This document shows positions 45,191 through 53,383 of a DNA stretch of 64,000 nt, one piece after another. Location of the stretch: assembly GCA_029251465.1 (NCBI GenBank), contig JAQXDI010000059.1, positions 1 through 64,000 on the forward strand, given 5' to 3'. Positions within the stretch are counted from its first letter, which is position 1; every line of letters starts with the position of its first letter. A program made the translations under genes and the position numbers. The notes below the pieces were generated by a model that saw only the letters and a program-made list of their open reading frames with translations, was not told the DNA's origin and did not search any database. The stretch is from Ascidiaceihabitans sp. Lineage in GTDB: Bacteria; Pseudomonadota; Alphaproteobacteria; Rhodobacterales; Rhodobacteraceae.

Positions 45191-45531
45191 TGTGGACCTC
45201 CTGATAGGGTTGCCAATACCTGACCCCATGGGCCACAAAATTTCCAGCACAACGTTAGGGCACGCTTAGAACGGCACGACCTTTTCGACAGCGCGCATCA
45301 TGCCGAGCCCTTTGTCTTAGACCAGCGTCAGGATGCGGCGTGTGCAGGTTTTGGCTGCGATCTGGGGCAAAGCACGCACCGTGCCTGCCGCCATTGTTGC
45401 CGCGATAAAGCCACGGCATGTGAGTTTCGCCATTCTGGGACCTCCCTCAGTTGCGAGCCATTCTCATATAGACACTCAAGCGGAGAATTTCAAACCTTGC
45501 CCCCCGTCACAGCCCCCGTTACCAAATTCAA
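45191..45531. other. Intergenic region with a decayed mini-gene
   Basis: This 341-base region contains, on the minus strand, the disrupted Tat-signal mini-gene at 45266-45433 and the leader of the crotonase. The right end must hold the promoter of the hisC-like gene; no clear -35/-10 pair was found. Confidence 0.5.
45266..45433 (-). pseudogene. Small Tat-signal-type protein with an in-frame stop
   Basis: An ATG at 45433 with an excellent AGGGAGGTCCCAGA ribosome site starts MAKLTCRGFIAATMAAG, continues to RRILTLV and meets TAA at 45319. The same frame then continues DKGLGMMRAVEKVVPF to a second TAA at 45266. A 55-residue protein results if the first TAA is read as tyrosine (TAC or TAT). The start resembles a twin-arginine signal with one arginine changed to cysteine. 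I recall similar short Rhodobacterales proteins ending in LVYDKALGMMRA-type sequence, but cannot name the family. Confidence 0.5.
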
Positions 45532-46635
45532 ATGACAGATTTTCGCCTCACCCCGCTTGCCGCTTCGCTTCCCTCCACCGTCCCGTTTGTGGGGCCAGAA
45601 ACGCAGGAACGCGCCCGCGGTGGGCCGTTTGAAGCCAGATTGGGTGCCAACGAAAACGTCTTTGGCCCCTCACCCAAAGCGATTGCAGCAATGGCACATT
45701 CCGCGCAGTGGAAATACGGCGATCCGGAAAATCACGATCTGCGACAGGCCTTGGCGGCACATCACGGCTGCACCCCCGAAAAAATCGTTGTGGGCGAAGG
45801 CATCGATGGATTGCTTGGTTATCTTGTCCGATTGTTCGTCGATCAGGGGGACGCGGTGGTTACATCAGCAGGCGCCTATCCAACGTTCAATTATCACGTC
45901 GCAGGCTTTGGCGGGATGCTTCATGCGGTGCCGTATGTCGCGGATCACGAAGACCCTGCGTCGCTGTTTGCCAAGGCCGCTGAGGTCGATGCCAAGCTGG
46001 TCTACCTTGCCAACCCTGACAACCCGATGGGCACGTGGCACGACGGCGCGGTTCTGAAGGCCGCACTAGACGATTTACCCTCTGGCAGCTTGCTAATTCT
46101 AGACGAAGCCTACGTCGAATGTGCCCCCAACGGCACGTCGCCACAGATTGATCCAAATGATCCTCGGGTCATTCGAATGCGCACATTTTCAAAAGGTTAC
46201 GGAATGGCTGGCGCACGGGTTGGCTATGGTGTCGGCCACCCTGATTTGATCGCCGCATTCAACAAAGTGCGTAACCACTTTGGCATGAACAGATCCGCCC
46301 AAGCCGGGGCATTGGCCGCGTTACAAGACACGGAATATACCGCTGACGTATTGGCCAAAATCGCAAATGCCCGCGAAATGATCTACAAAATTGCGGCTGA
46401 CAACGGGTTAACAGCTGTCCCGTCGGCCACAAACTTTGTCAGCATTGATTGCGGCGCAGACGGTGCGTTTGCCAAGCGAGTTCTAGACGCGTTGATCGCG
46501 CGCGGGTTCTTTGTGCGCATGCCGTTTGTGGCACCGCAAAACCGCTGCATTCGCATCAGTTGCGGCACGCCCGACAACCTGGCGGCCATCGCGCAGGCCC
46601 TGCCGTTGGCCCTTAGGGATGCAAAAGAAGGCTGA
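45532..46635 (+). CDS. hisC: Histidinol-phosphate aminotransferase-like PLP enzyme
   Basis: This 367-residue fold-type I aminotransferase has RLGANENVFGPSPKAI at the start, LANPDNPMGTW, LILDEAYVE and the PLP lysine in TFSKGYGMAGARVGY, with the substrate arginine in RISCGTPDN near the end. It matches the HisC family; paralogous members transaminate aromatic amino acids, so the exact role is not fixed. It is not in a his operon here. Confidence 0.8.
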   Translation: MTDFRLTPLAASLPSTVPFVGPETQERARGGPFEARLGANENVFGPSPKAIAAMAHSAQWKYGDPENHDLRQALAAHHGCTPEKIVVGEGIDGLLGYLVRLFVDQGDAVVTSAGAYPTFNYHVAGFGGMLHAVPYVADHEDPASLFAKAAEVDAKLVYLANPDNPMGTWHDGAVLKAALDDLPSGSLLILDEAYVECAPNGTSPQIDPNDPRVIRMRTFSKGYGMAGARVGYGVGHPDLIAAFNKVRNHFGMNRSAQAGALAALQDTEYTADVLAKIANAREMIYKIAADNGLTAVPSATNFVSIDCGADGAFAKRVLDALIARGFFVRMPFVAPQNRCIRISCGTPDNLAAIAQALPLALRDAKEG

Positions 46636-46682
46636 CAGAATCGTTTTGCCGATTAAAGTGGTTCAACAGCCAGGAGAACCCC

Positions 46683-46883
46683 TTGATCAATCGTCCCACT
46701 GGATCAGCCCCGAATTTCACATCAGCCTGCATCGTGATGTTTGGCGTGAATTTGAGTTGGGTTTTTCTGGTCGTGTGGGCGATGTGGGGGTTGATCGCGG
46801 TCGCCGCCCTTGGCTGGGTGGTTAACCAATGGATGTTGTGGCTGGACATGCGCCGCGCACGCGAGGCGGCGCACTACGGCTAA
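46683..46883 (+). CDS. Small membrane protein, unrecognised
   Basis: This 66-residue protein has one long hydrophobic segment (VNLSWVFLVVWAMWGLIAVAALGWVVNQWMLWL, residues about 22-54) and a basic C-terminus (DMRRAREAAHYG). The start is TTG, supported by AGGAGA six to seven bases upstream. It lies 47 bases after hisC and its last four bases overlap the convergent aminotransferase. Function is unknown. Confidence 0.55.
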   Translation: MINRPTGSAPNFTSACIVMFGVNLSWVFLVVWAMWGLIAVAALGWVVNQWMLWLDMRRAREAAHYG

Positions 46884-48088
46884 CCCTTTGAAATCACGTC
46901 GGCGGCTGCCTCAAGCGCGCCGGGCCCGTGGGGAATATCCAAGGCGCGCATGCCGGTTTCCATCCCCCCCAAAAGCCCCATGATCATGTGACCGTTCACG
47001 TGCCCCATGTGCCCAAGGCGGAAATAGCCATCTGACGTGCGTGCGCCGTCGTCGCCCATCCCCAGCCCGATCCCGAGTGTCAGGTCCAGATGCGTTTCCA
47101 ACCAGTCACGCAATGCCGTGCCGCCGCCGTTTTCCAGATACAGTGACGTCACAGCGCGGCTGCGATCACCGGCATCCGCGACATTTAGCGACAATGCGCC
47201 ATCTTTTGACCACGCATCACAGGCCGCCCAAATCGCGCGGGCCAACAGGTCGTGACGGGCCCAGACGGCATCCATCCCTTCGGCCATCAACATATCGAGT
47301 GCGGCGCGCAATCCGTACAGATGATGCGTCGGGGCTGTGCCGCCAAAATACTGCCAGAAACCGTCAGGATTGGCGCGCGGCACCCAATCCCAATAGCGGC
47401 TGACGCGAGGCATTTTGGCACGTACAGCCGCGGCGCGATCATTAAAAAACACAAAGGACACGCCAGCTGGCACCATCAGCCCTTTTTGGCAAGCAGTGAC
47501 CATAACATCGACGCCCCACGCGTCCATTTCGAATGCATCACACCCCAGTGACGCAATGCAATCCGCCATCAACAAAGCCGGATGACCCGCTGCATCCAAT
47601 ACGCCGCGCAATGCTGCAATGTCGTTGCGCACAGAGCTGGATGTGTCCACGTGGACGGCCAGTACCGCCTTGATTTCATGAAATTTATCGGCCTCTAGCG
47701 CATCCGCGACACGTTGCATATCCATTGGGCTCTGCTTGCCGAAATCCAGCACTTGCGGATCAACCCCAAGGCCTGCCGCCATGTCAGCCCAGCCCATGCC
47801 AAAGTGGCCCGTGGCAGGCACCAGCACCTTGTCGCCCGGGGCCAGCGTGTTGGACAATGCGGCCTCCCAGGCGGCGTGCCCGTTGCCGATATAGATCGCA
47901 ACCTGATGATCCGTGCGCGCAACGCGGCGCAGATCGCGGGTCAGGTCCGGCATCATATCGATCAGCTCGCCTGCGTAGATGTTTGGTGAGGGGCGATGCA
48001 TCGCTTGCAACACCGCATCCGGCATCACAGAGGGGCCAGGAATTGCCAGATACCCACGTCCTGTCGCGGCAATAGAAGACTTTGTCAT
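46880..48088 (-). CDS. Class V aminotransferase, serine/alanine-glyoxylate type
   Basis: This 402-residue protein has the N-terminal AIPGPSVMPDAVLQAMHRPSPNIY, the IYIGNGHAAWEAALSN cofactor region, ADCIASLGCDAFEMDAWGVDV and the PLP lysine in TACQKGLMVPAGVSF. This fits serine-glyoxylate or alanine-glyoxylate aminotransferase, which in Roseobacter relatives feeds the serine cycle or photorespiratory glyoxylate. Substrate cannot be fixed. It diverges from the exporter gene. Confidence 0.88.
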   Translation of the reverse strand: MTKSSIAATGRGYLAIPGPSVMPDAVLQAMHRPSPNIYAGELIDMMPDLTRDLRRVARTDHQVAIYIGNGHAAWEAALSNTLAPGDKVLVPATGHFGMGWADMAAGLGVDPQVLDFGKQSPMDMQRVADALEADKFHEIKAVLAVHVDTSSSVRNDIAALRGVLDAAGHPALLMADCIASLGCDAFEMDAWGVDVMVTACQKGLMVPAGVSFVFFNDRAAAVRAKMPRVSRYWDWVPRANPDGFWQYFGGTAPTHHLYGLRAALDMLMAEGMDAVWARHDLLARAIWAACDAWSKDGALSLNVADAGDRSRAVTSLYLENGGGTALRDWLETHLDLTLGIGLGMGDDGARTSDGYFRLGHMGHVNGHMIMGLLGGMETGMRALDIPHGPGALEAAADVISKG

Positions 48089-48222
48089 AAGCGGTACCTT
48101 TGTGAAATCTTATCGGCAACTTATCCCCTTAAACAACCACGTCAATTGCACAAACGCTTGCCCCTCGTGCTATGCGCTATTACATCGTAGGATCAATGTT
48201 CCCAACGGCGTAGGCCCGACGC

Positions 48223-50106
48223 GTGACAACACAAAATTCCCCCGCGATTGCAGAACCCGAAAGCTACAAATCCCTTCATTTGCTGACGTGGTTGTGGACA
48301 AACTACCTGCGCAAACACGTGCCCGTTCTTTTGGTCGCTATGGTTTTCATGGTGATCGAAGGGTCAATGCTTGGCGCGGTAAGCTACATGATGCAGCCGA
48401 TGTTCGACAATGTGTTTGTCGAAGGTCGGGGTGACATGCTGCTGTGGGTCGGTCTGGTCCTGATGGGTATTTTTGTTGTTCGGGCGTTTTCGTCTGTGGT
48501 GCAAAAGGTACTGCTGACCAATATCGCACAACGTTCGGCCGCGGCTTTGCGCATTGATCTGTTGGACCGGATGATGAAGCAGGACGGTGCCTTTCACCTG
48601 TCCCATCCCCCCGGTTTCCTGATCCAGCGTGTGCAATCGGATGTAAATGCTGTGGGCGATGTGTGGCGCGCGATTGTCACGGGTGCGGGGCGCGATGTGA
48701 TCGGTTTGTTTGTTCTGCTCGTGGTCGCGATCAGCGTTGATCCTATTTGGGCTTTGCTGGCGTTTGTCGGCATTCCGCTGTTGGTGCTGCCTGCGGCGAT
48801 GGCGCAGCGCTACGTGCGTCGCCAAGCCCGCACAGCGCGCGATTTGGGTGCCACCCTATCGACGCGACTGGACGAAGTGTTTCACGGCATTGTACAGATC
48901 AAACTGAACGCGCTTGAGCAATATCAGTCCCGCCAATACCGCAATCTGACCCGCCAATTTGTCCGCACTGAAGTGCGCGCAGCCTTTGGTGGTTCGGCAA
49001 TTCCTGCGATGATCGACATCATTTCTGGCCTCGGGTTCTTGGCCGTCATCTTGTACGGCGGGTCCGAAATTATCTCCGGTGAAAAGACCATCGGCCAATT
49101 CATGACCTTTTTTACGGCCATGGGGTTTGCCTTTGATCCGCTGCGCCGATTGGGTGCCATCAGCGGGTTGTGGCAAGTGGCTGCGGCCTCGCTTGAGCGG
49201 ATCAAGGAATTGCTGGACGCGCCGATCACGCTGGATTCTGCCGCGTCCCCTGTCCCTGCGCCAAAAGGCGTCGCCGAAATCAAACTGAGCAACGTGACGC
49301 TGGCCTACGGGGAAACCACCGTTTTGCATGACCTGAGCCTTGTCGCAGAAGCCGGTAAAACCACCGCTTTGATCGGTGCGTCTGGTGCCGGAAAGTCAAC
49401 TATTTTCAACCTGTTGACCCGCCTTGTTGATCCGCAAGCCGGTGTTGTCAAAATCGGCGATGTCAGCACGCGTGACATGGCGCTTGAGGACTTGCGTGGT
49501 CTGTTTTCCGTGGTCACCCAAGAAGCGTTGTTGTTCGACGAGACCCTGCGCGAAAACATCCTGCTTGGGCGTACCGATGTCAGCGACGAGCGCCTGAAAA
49601 TCGTGCTGGAGGCTGCGCATGTCGCGGACTTTTTGCCCAACCTGACCGACGGTCTGGATACCAAAGTTGGGCCGCGCGGATCGGCCCTGTCAGGTGGTCA
49701 GCGCCAGCGCGTTGTGATCGCGCGCGCCTTGCTGCGTGACACGCCCGTGTTGTTGCTGGACGAGGCGACCTCGGCCCTTGATGCGCAATCAGAACACGTG
49801 GTTCAACAAGCGCTGGACAAGCTGTCTAATGGCCGGACGACCATCGTCATTGCGCACCGTTTGTCGACCATTCGCGGGGCCGACAAAATCATTGTGATGG
49901 ACCGTGGCCGCGTCATGGACGAAGGCACGCACGAAGACCTTTTGGAACGCGGCGGCATCTACGCAGACCTTTATCGTCTGCAATTCAAGGACGGCAAAGC
50001 GGTTATAGATGTGTCGCAATCACACGAAATCAACCAACGGCTGGATGCAGCCCCCAGCACTCGCCCTAACCTTTTGGCCCGCCTGAAACGCAAGGTTCTA
50101 GGCTAA
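48223..50106 (+). CDS. ABC exporter, fused permease-ATPase (MsbA-like)
   Basis: This 627-residue half-transporter has about six membrane segments in residues 30-320 and a C-terminal ATPase with Walker A LIGASGAGKSTIFN, signature LSGGQRQRVVIARAL, Walker B PVLLLDEATSALD and the H-loop VIAHRLST. The architecture fits lipid or drug export (MsbA/HlyB-like family); substrate unknown. The start is a GTG at 48223 with a GTAGG-type ribosome site. It diverges from the aminotransferase; the two secreted Cys-containing proteins follow. Confidence 0.9.
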   Translation: MTTQNSPAIAEPESYKSLHLLTWLWTNYLRKHVPVLLVAMVFMVIEGSMLGAVSYMMQPMFDNVFVEGRGDMLLWVGLVLMGIFVVRAFSSVVQKVLLTNIAQRSAAALRIDLLDRMMKQDGAFHLSHPPGFLIQRVQSDVNAVGDVWRAIVTGAGRDVIGLFVLLVVAISVDPIWALLAFVGIPLLVLPAAMAQRYVRRQARTARDLGATLSTRLDEVFHGIVQIKLNALEQYQSRQYRNLTRQFVRTEVRAAFGGSAIPAMIDIISGLGFLAVILYGGSEIISGEKTIGQFMTFFTAMGFAFDPLRRLGAISGLWQVAAASLERIKELLDAPITLDSAASPVPAPKGVAEIKLSNVTLAYGETTVLHDLSLVAEAGKTTALIGASGAGKSTIFNLLTRLVDPQAGVVKIGDVSTRDMALEDLRGLFSVVTQEALLFDETLRENILLGRTDVSDERLKIVLEAAHVADFLPNLTDGLDTKVGPRGSALSGGQRQRVVIARALLRDTPVLLLDEATSALDAQSEHVVQQALDKLSNGRTTIVIAHRLSTIRGADKIIVMDRGRVMDEGTHEDLLERGGIYADLYRLQFKDGKAVIDVSQSHEINQRLDAAPSTRPNLLARLKRKVLG

Positions 50107-50197
50107 GTTGAAGCTTTAGCAATCACACAGCAAGGCACTTGCACAAAATCGAATCCTCGGTTTTTCTAGAGACATCAATTTTCTAGCGGGCCGTATA

Positions 50198-50629
50198 ATG
50201 ACGATCAGAAAATCGCTTTTGTCTCTTTTTGCCTGCGCACTGACCGGCAGCGGGGCCTTGGCCGGTTCACATGACGGGACCGGGTATTGGGTTCATGTCT
50301 ACAATGAATGCCCTGCCGAAATGCGCCTGGCTGTTCGATATTTGTCGCCCGGACACGACTGGCGCGCCGATCATTGGTGGGATCTAAAACCCAACAGCGG
50401 CACCCTTTTGGCCAGCGGCGGCAAAAAAATCGAACACCAAGCTAACCTTAAAAAGCTGTACATGTACGCCGAAACCATTTCGGGGCGCGGCCATTTTCAC
50501 ACCGACCCGAAACCCGAAGATTACAACCTGATCAAAATCGTAGACTACCGTTTTGTGATGGCCCATGCGGTGGAAGGCACGTTTAAAGACAGCACTTTTG
50601 AAGTCAGGCTGAACTGCAATGATTCTTAG
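50198..50629 (+). CDS. Secreted small protein, DUF1036-like (first of a tandem pair)
   Basis: The first 22 residues are a signal peptide (LLSLFACALTGSGALA). The mature part carries YWVHVYNECPAEMRLAVRYLSP, a WWDLKPNSGTLLASG turn, YMYAET and FEVRLNCND; the two cysteines probably form a disulphide. The pattern N-x-C near the start, W-x-x-x-P/G, Y-x-Y and a final L-x-C recurs in the next gene and recalls DUF1036. Function is unknown. The gene overlaps no neighbour and is followed by its paralogue after 13 bases. Confidence 0.75.
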   Translation: MTIRKSLLSLFACALTGSGALAGSHDGTGYWVHVYNECPAEMRLAVRYLSPGHDWRADHWWDLKPNSGTLLASGGKKIEHQANLKKLYMYAETISGRGHFHTDPKPEDYNLIKIVDYRFVMAHAVEGTFKDSTFEVRLNCNDS

Positions 50630-50642
50630 AAAGGGTCCTGAA

Positions 50643-51038
50643 ATGCGATCGATTCTAGCGGTCATTATTTGCGTTTGCCTCAGCGCACCTGCGATGGCGC
50701 TGGATTGGCCTGACAATCACACCCGCACTGTGATTTTGGAAAACCGGTGCCGTGAAGCGATGAAAATCATTGTGACCCATTCCCCGACCCGTGATGTTTG
50801 GGAAAAAGCTGGCTGGTTTACCATGCAACCGGGCGAGCGGAATTTTCCGTTTCACGAGGGTAAACGATTGCAACACCGCGATAATGCAACGCTTTTGCTC
50901 TATGCCCGTTCGGTCGATGACAGTTTCGAAGTCAAAGGCGATCACGGCACAAACTTTGCAGGCGAGCATTACAAATCGTTCAAAGTTTCGCGGATTTTTC
51001 GCGGGAAATACGTCGATGTCCGCCTGGATTGCGACTAA
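50643..51038 (+). CDS. Secreted small protein, DUF1036-like (second of the pair)
   Basis: A 131-residue paralogue of the preceding protein with a signal peptide (MRSILAVIICVCLSAPAMA), then VILENRCREAMKIIVTHSP, WFTMQPGERNF, LLLYARS and VDVRLDCD. The ATG at 50643 is preferred over one at 50619 because AAAGGGT lies directly upstream and the signal peptide then starts correctly. It converges with the glycosyltransferase gene, overlapping by 4 bases. Role unknown, probably periplasmic. Confidence 0.75.
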   Translation: MRSILAVIICVCLSAPAMALDWPDNHTRTVILENRCREAMKIIVTHSPTRDVWEKAGWFTMQPGERNFPFHEGKRLQHRDNATLLLYARSVDDSFEVKGDHGTNFAGEHYKSFKVSRIFRGKYVDVRLDCD

Positions 51039-51712
51039 CGACGCCGATAGTTTTGCGCCAGTTTCTGCACATCCCGTCCCGCTAAATACTGGCAAAGCGT
51101 CCATAAATTACTTGTGCCACGGCGCAGCCACCCTTGGGTCTGGTATTTCTCGGCACTGGTGATTGCGACCGCATCAATATGCGTCAACTGCCCCTTTAGC
51201 GCGCGCACAAGAGCGACGTCTTCCATCAAGGCGATATCATTGTAGCCACCAATCTGGTCATACAACACGCGCGACACCAGCATCCCCTGATCACCATACG
51301 GCAGGCCCAAACGGCTGCGCAGATTGGCCCATCCCGCGACCAATTTTGGCGCAAAACCGCGTGCGTCAAAGGCCAGAGTGAACCAACCAGCTTTGGTGGT
51401 TTGCAAGTGTCGTGCCACGGGCCCAACCCAACCTGCGCGCAGAACCGTATCCGCGTGGATCACCAGCAGCCAATCGCCTTTTGCAATCGCACAGCCTGCC
51501 CGCAACTGCCCGCCACGAGACGGCGCGGCGATCACAATTTCAGCGCCCCAGTCCTTGGCAATCTCGGTGGTTGCGTCAGTCGAACCGCCGTCGCAAATAA
51601 TCAACTCACGGATCAGGCCCGCCTCCAGCCCTTCCATCAAACTTTGCAAGCACGCCCCCAACGCTGTTTGCGCATTCAATGTCGGCACAATCACAGATAT
51701 TGGTGCACGCAT
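51035..51712 (-). CDS. Family 2 glycosyltransferase, TIGR04283-like
   Basis: This 225-residue protein has the GT2 nucleotide-binding start ISVIVPTLNAQTALGACLQSL, the CDGGSTDATTEIA block, the HADT metal-binding motif and GGYNDIALMEDVALVRAL. It matches the short cytosolic GT2 type often labelled rSAM/selenodomain-associated transferase 2. No selenodomain partner lies next to it. The ATG at 51712 is preferred over a GTG at 51718 because AAGGGG lies eight bases upstream. It diverges from ygfZ. Confidence 0.88.
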   Translation of the reverse strand: MRAPISVIVPTLNAQTALGACLQSLMEGLEAGLIRELIICDGGSTDATTEIAKDWGAEIVIAAPSRGGQLRAGCAIAKGDWLLVIHADTVLRAGWVGPVARHLQTTKAGWFTLAFDARGFAPKLVAGWANLRSRLGLPYGDQGMLVSRVLYDQIGGYNDIALMEDVALVRALKGQLTHIDAVAITSAEKYQTQGWLRRGTSNLWTLCQYLAGRDVQKLAQNYRRR

Positions 51713-51780
51713 CGCCACAGCCCCTTTTTCATCGCCGTTAGGCTGCTATATGTCACCTAAGCGATCAAGAGGAAGCCCCA

Positions 51781-52518
51781 ATGACATCTCGTCGCATTCT
51801 ACGCCTAAGCGGTTCTGACACGCGCACATTCCTGCAAGGGATGATCAGCAATGACATCGACAAAATCGATGCAGGGCTGGTCTATGCCGCGCTGCTAACC
51901 CCACAAGGCAAATATATCGCCGACTTTTTTGTCAGCGCGGATGGTGCCGATGTGCTGCTGGATACAGACAGCGCCCAGACTGACGCGCTGATTGCGCGCC
52001 TGAACATGTATAAACTGCGGGCTGATGTGCAGATAAGCGAGGCCGATTTGCATGTGCATCGTGGCCTTACAGACCTTCCTGCTGACGGATATTTGGACCC
52101 ACGCCATGACGCGTTGGGCTGGCGCGCTTACCGTGCGACACCTGCAACCGACGAAGTTGATTGGACCGCTATCGAAGTCGCTCATGTCATCCCAACGTCC
52201 GGGATTGAGCTGACCTCGGACACGTTCATTCTAGAAGTCGGATTCGAGCGTCTGAACGGCGTTGATTTCCGCAAAGGGTGCTATGTCGGCCAAGAAGTTA
52301 CCGCGCGGATGAAGCACAAGACCGAGTTGCGCAAAGGCTTGGCCCAGGTTCAGGTAACTGGTGCCGCCGAAACCGGCACCCCGATTGAGGTTGATGGCAA
52401 ACCGGCCGGCACATTGCTCAGCAGATCAGGCGATGTGGCCTTGGCTTATTTGCGTTATGATCGAGCCCGCGGGCCAATGCAGGCAGGCGATGCGCAGGTG
52501 GTTTGGCACGACAAATAA
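51781..52518 (+). CDS. ygfZ: Folate-binding protein YgfZ
   Basis: This 245-residue protein of the GcvT/YgfZ fold is a folate-dependent factor for iron-sulfur cluster assembly and repair. The family signature K-G-C-Y-x-G-Q-E is seen in FRKGCYVGQEVTARM. AGAGGAAGCCCCA precedes the ATG. It converges with the CobW gene, with one base between them. Confidence 0.92.
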   Translation: MTSRRILRLSGSDTRTFLQGMISNDIDKIDAGLVYAALLTPQGKYIADFFVSADGADVLLDTDSAQTDALIARLNMYKLRADVQISEADLHVHRGLTDLPADGYLDPRHDALGWRAYRATPATDEVDWTAIEVAHVIPTSGIELTSDTFILEVGFERLNGVDFRKGCYVGQEVTARMKHKTELRKGLAQVQVTGAAETGTPIEVDGKPAGTLLSRSGDVALAYLRYDRARGPMQAGDAQVVWHDK

Positions 52519-52519
52519 A

Positions 52520-53383
52520 CTAATCGCCGTGCCACCATGCCTCTAGCGTTTTTGCGTCGATGCGTCCTTTCGGGCCGATCCCGACAACTTGCGTGTTTTG
52601 GACGTTGCGGGCCGGTTTGATACTGACACTCAGGCCGACGCAATGCACTTCGAAATCACTGCCGTCGATCCCTTGAACGAACCCTTTGAACCGCATCAAC
52701 CCCTTGGGGCGATTGTCTAATTTTGATTGCAATGCGGTGCGCGTTGACGGCTCACCAGTCCCGCTCCACGCGACGTATGCGGGGTGTATTTCGGCGGTGG
52801 GTTTCGGGGCTTGGCCAAGGGTAGCACCTAAGATCAACGGGGCCACGTCATCGATCAAAGCCAGATCCAAAACCGGGGCTTTTGGCAGTCCGAGGGCCGT
52901 CGGCAAAGCGCCGTTTTGAGTTTTGGAAACAAGGATCAAATCGGCCACATCGACCTGCCCGCGCACTTGCGCTCCGATTTGGACATCGCGCGACAAGGCA
53001 TCGAAATTCAGCGCATCAACGACGCTGATCACGCCGCCATAACTTAGGTCCGGTTCGGCCAGCGCCACCTGCGCGATGCGGGCCGGATCAGCGATGCCCG
53101 AGGCCTCAATCACCAAATGATCAGGCCGCTTGGGGCGATCTAAAACGTCGCCAACGGCCATGAACAAATCGGCCCCCATCGTGCAACACACACAGCCGTT
53201 AGACAGCTCTAGCGTGTCCTCAGACGACGACGTCAACAACGCCGCATCAATGTTGATCGCGCCAAAATCATTGACCATCACTAGAACGCGCTGCCCATGA
53301 CCTTCGGCCAACAACCGATTGATAAGTGTGGTTTTTCCAGCCCCGAGGTACCCCCCGATAACCGTTAGCGGCAGCCTGTTCAC
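52520..53383 (-). CDS. CobW/G3E-family GTPase (metal-chaperone type)
   Basis: This 287-residue P-loop GTPase has Walker A GYLGAGKTTLINRLL, the metal-binding NGCVCCTMGADL (CxCC), the IEASGIADPARIAQ switch and the VSKTQ nucleotide specificity motif. G3E proteins deliver zinc, cobalt or other metals to client enzymes. It overlaps the start of the amidohydrolase frame by 4 bases, so the metal-dependent amidohydrolase may be its client, which is inference from position. Confidence 0.92.
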   Translation of the reverse strand: MNRLPLTVIGGYLGAGKTTLINRLLAEGHGQRVLVMVNDFGAINIDAALLTSSSEDTLELSNGCVCCTMGADLFMAVGDVLDRPKRPDHLVIEASGIADPARIAQVALAEPDLSYGGVISVVDALNFDALSRDVQIGAQVRGQVDVADLILVSKTQNGALPTALGLPKAPVLDLALIDDVAPLILGATLGQAPKPTAEIHPAYVAWSGTGEPSTRTALQSKLDNRPKGLMRFKGFVQGIDGSDFEVHCVGLSVSIKPARNVQNTQVVGIGPKGRIDAKTLEAWWHGD

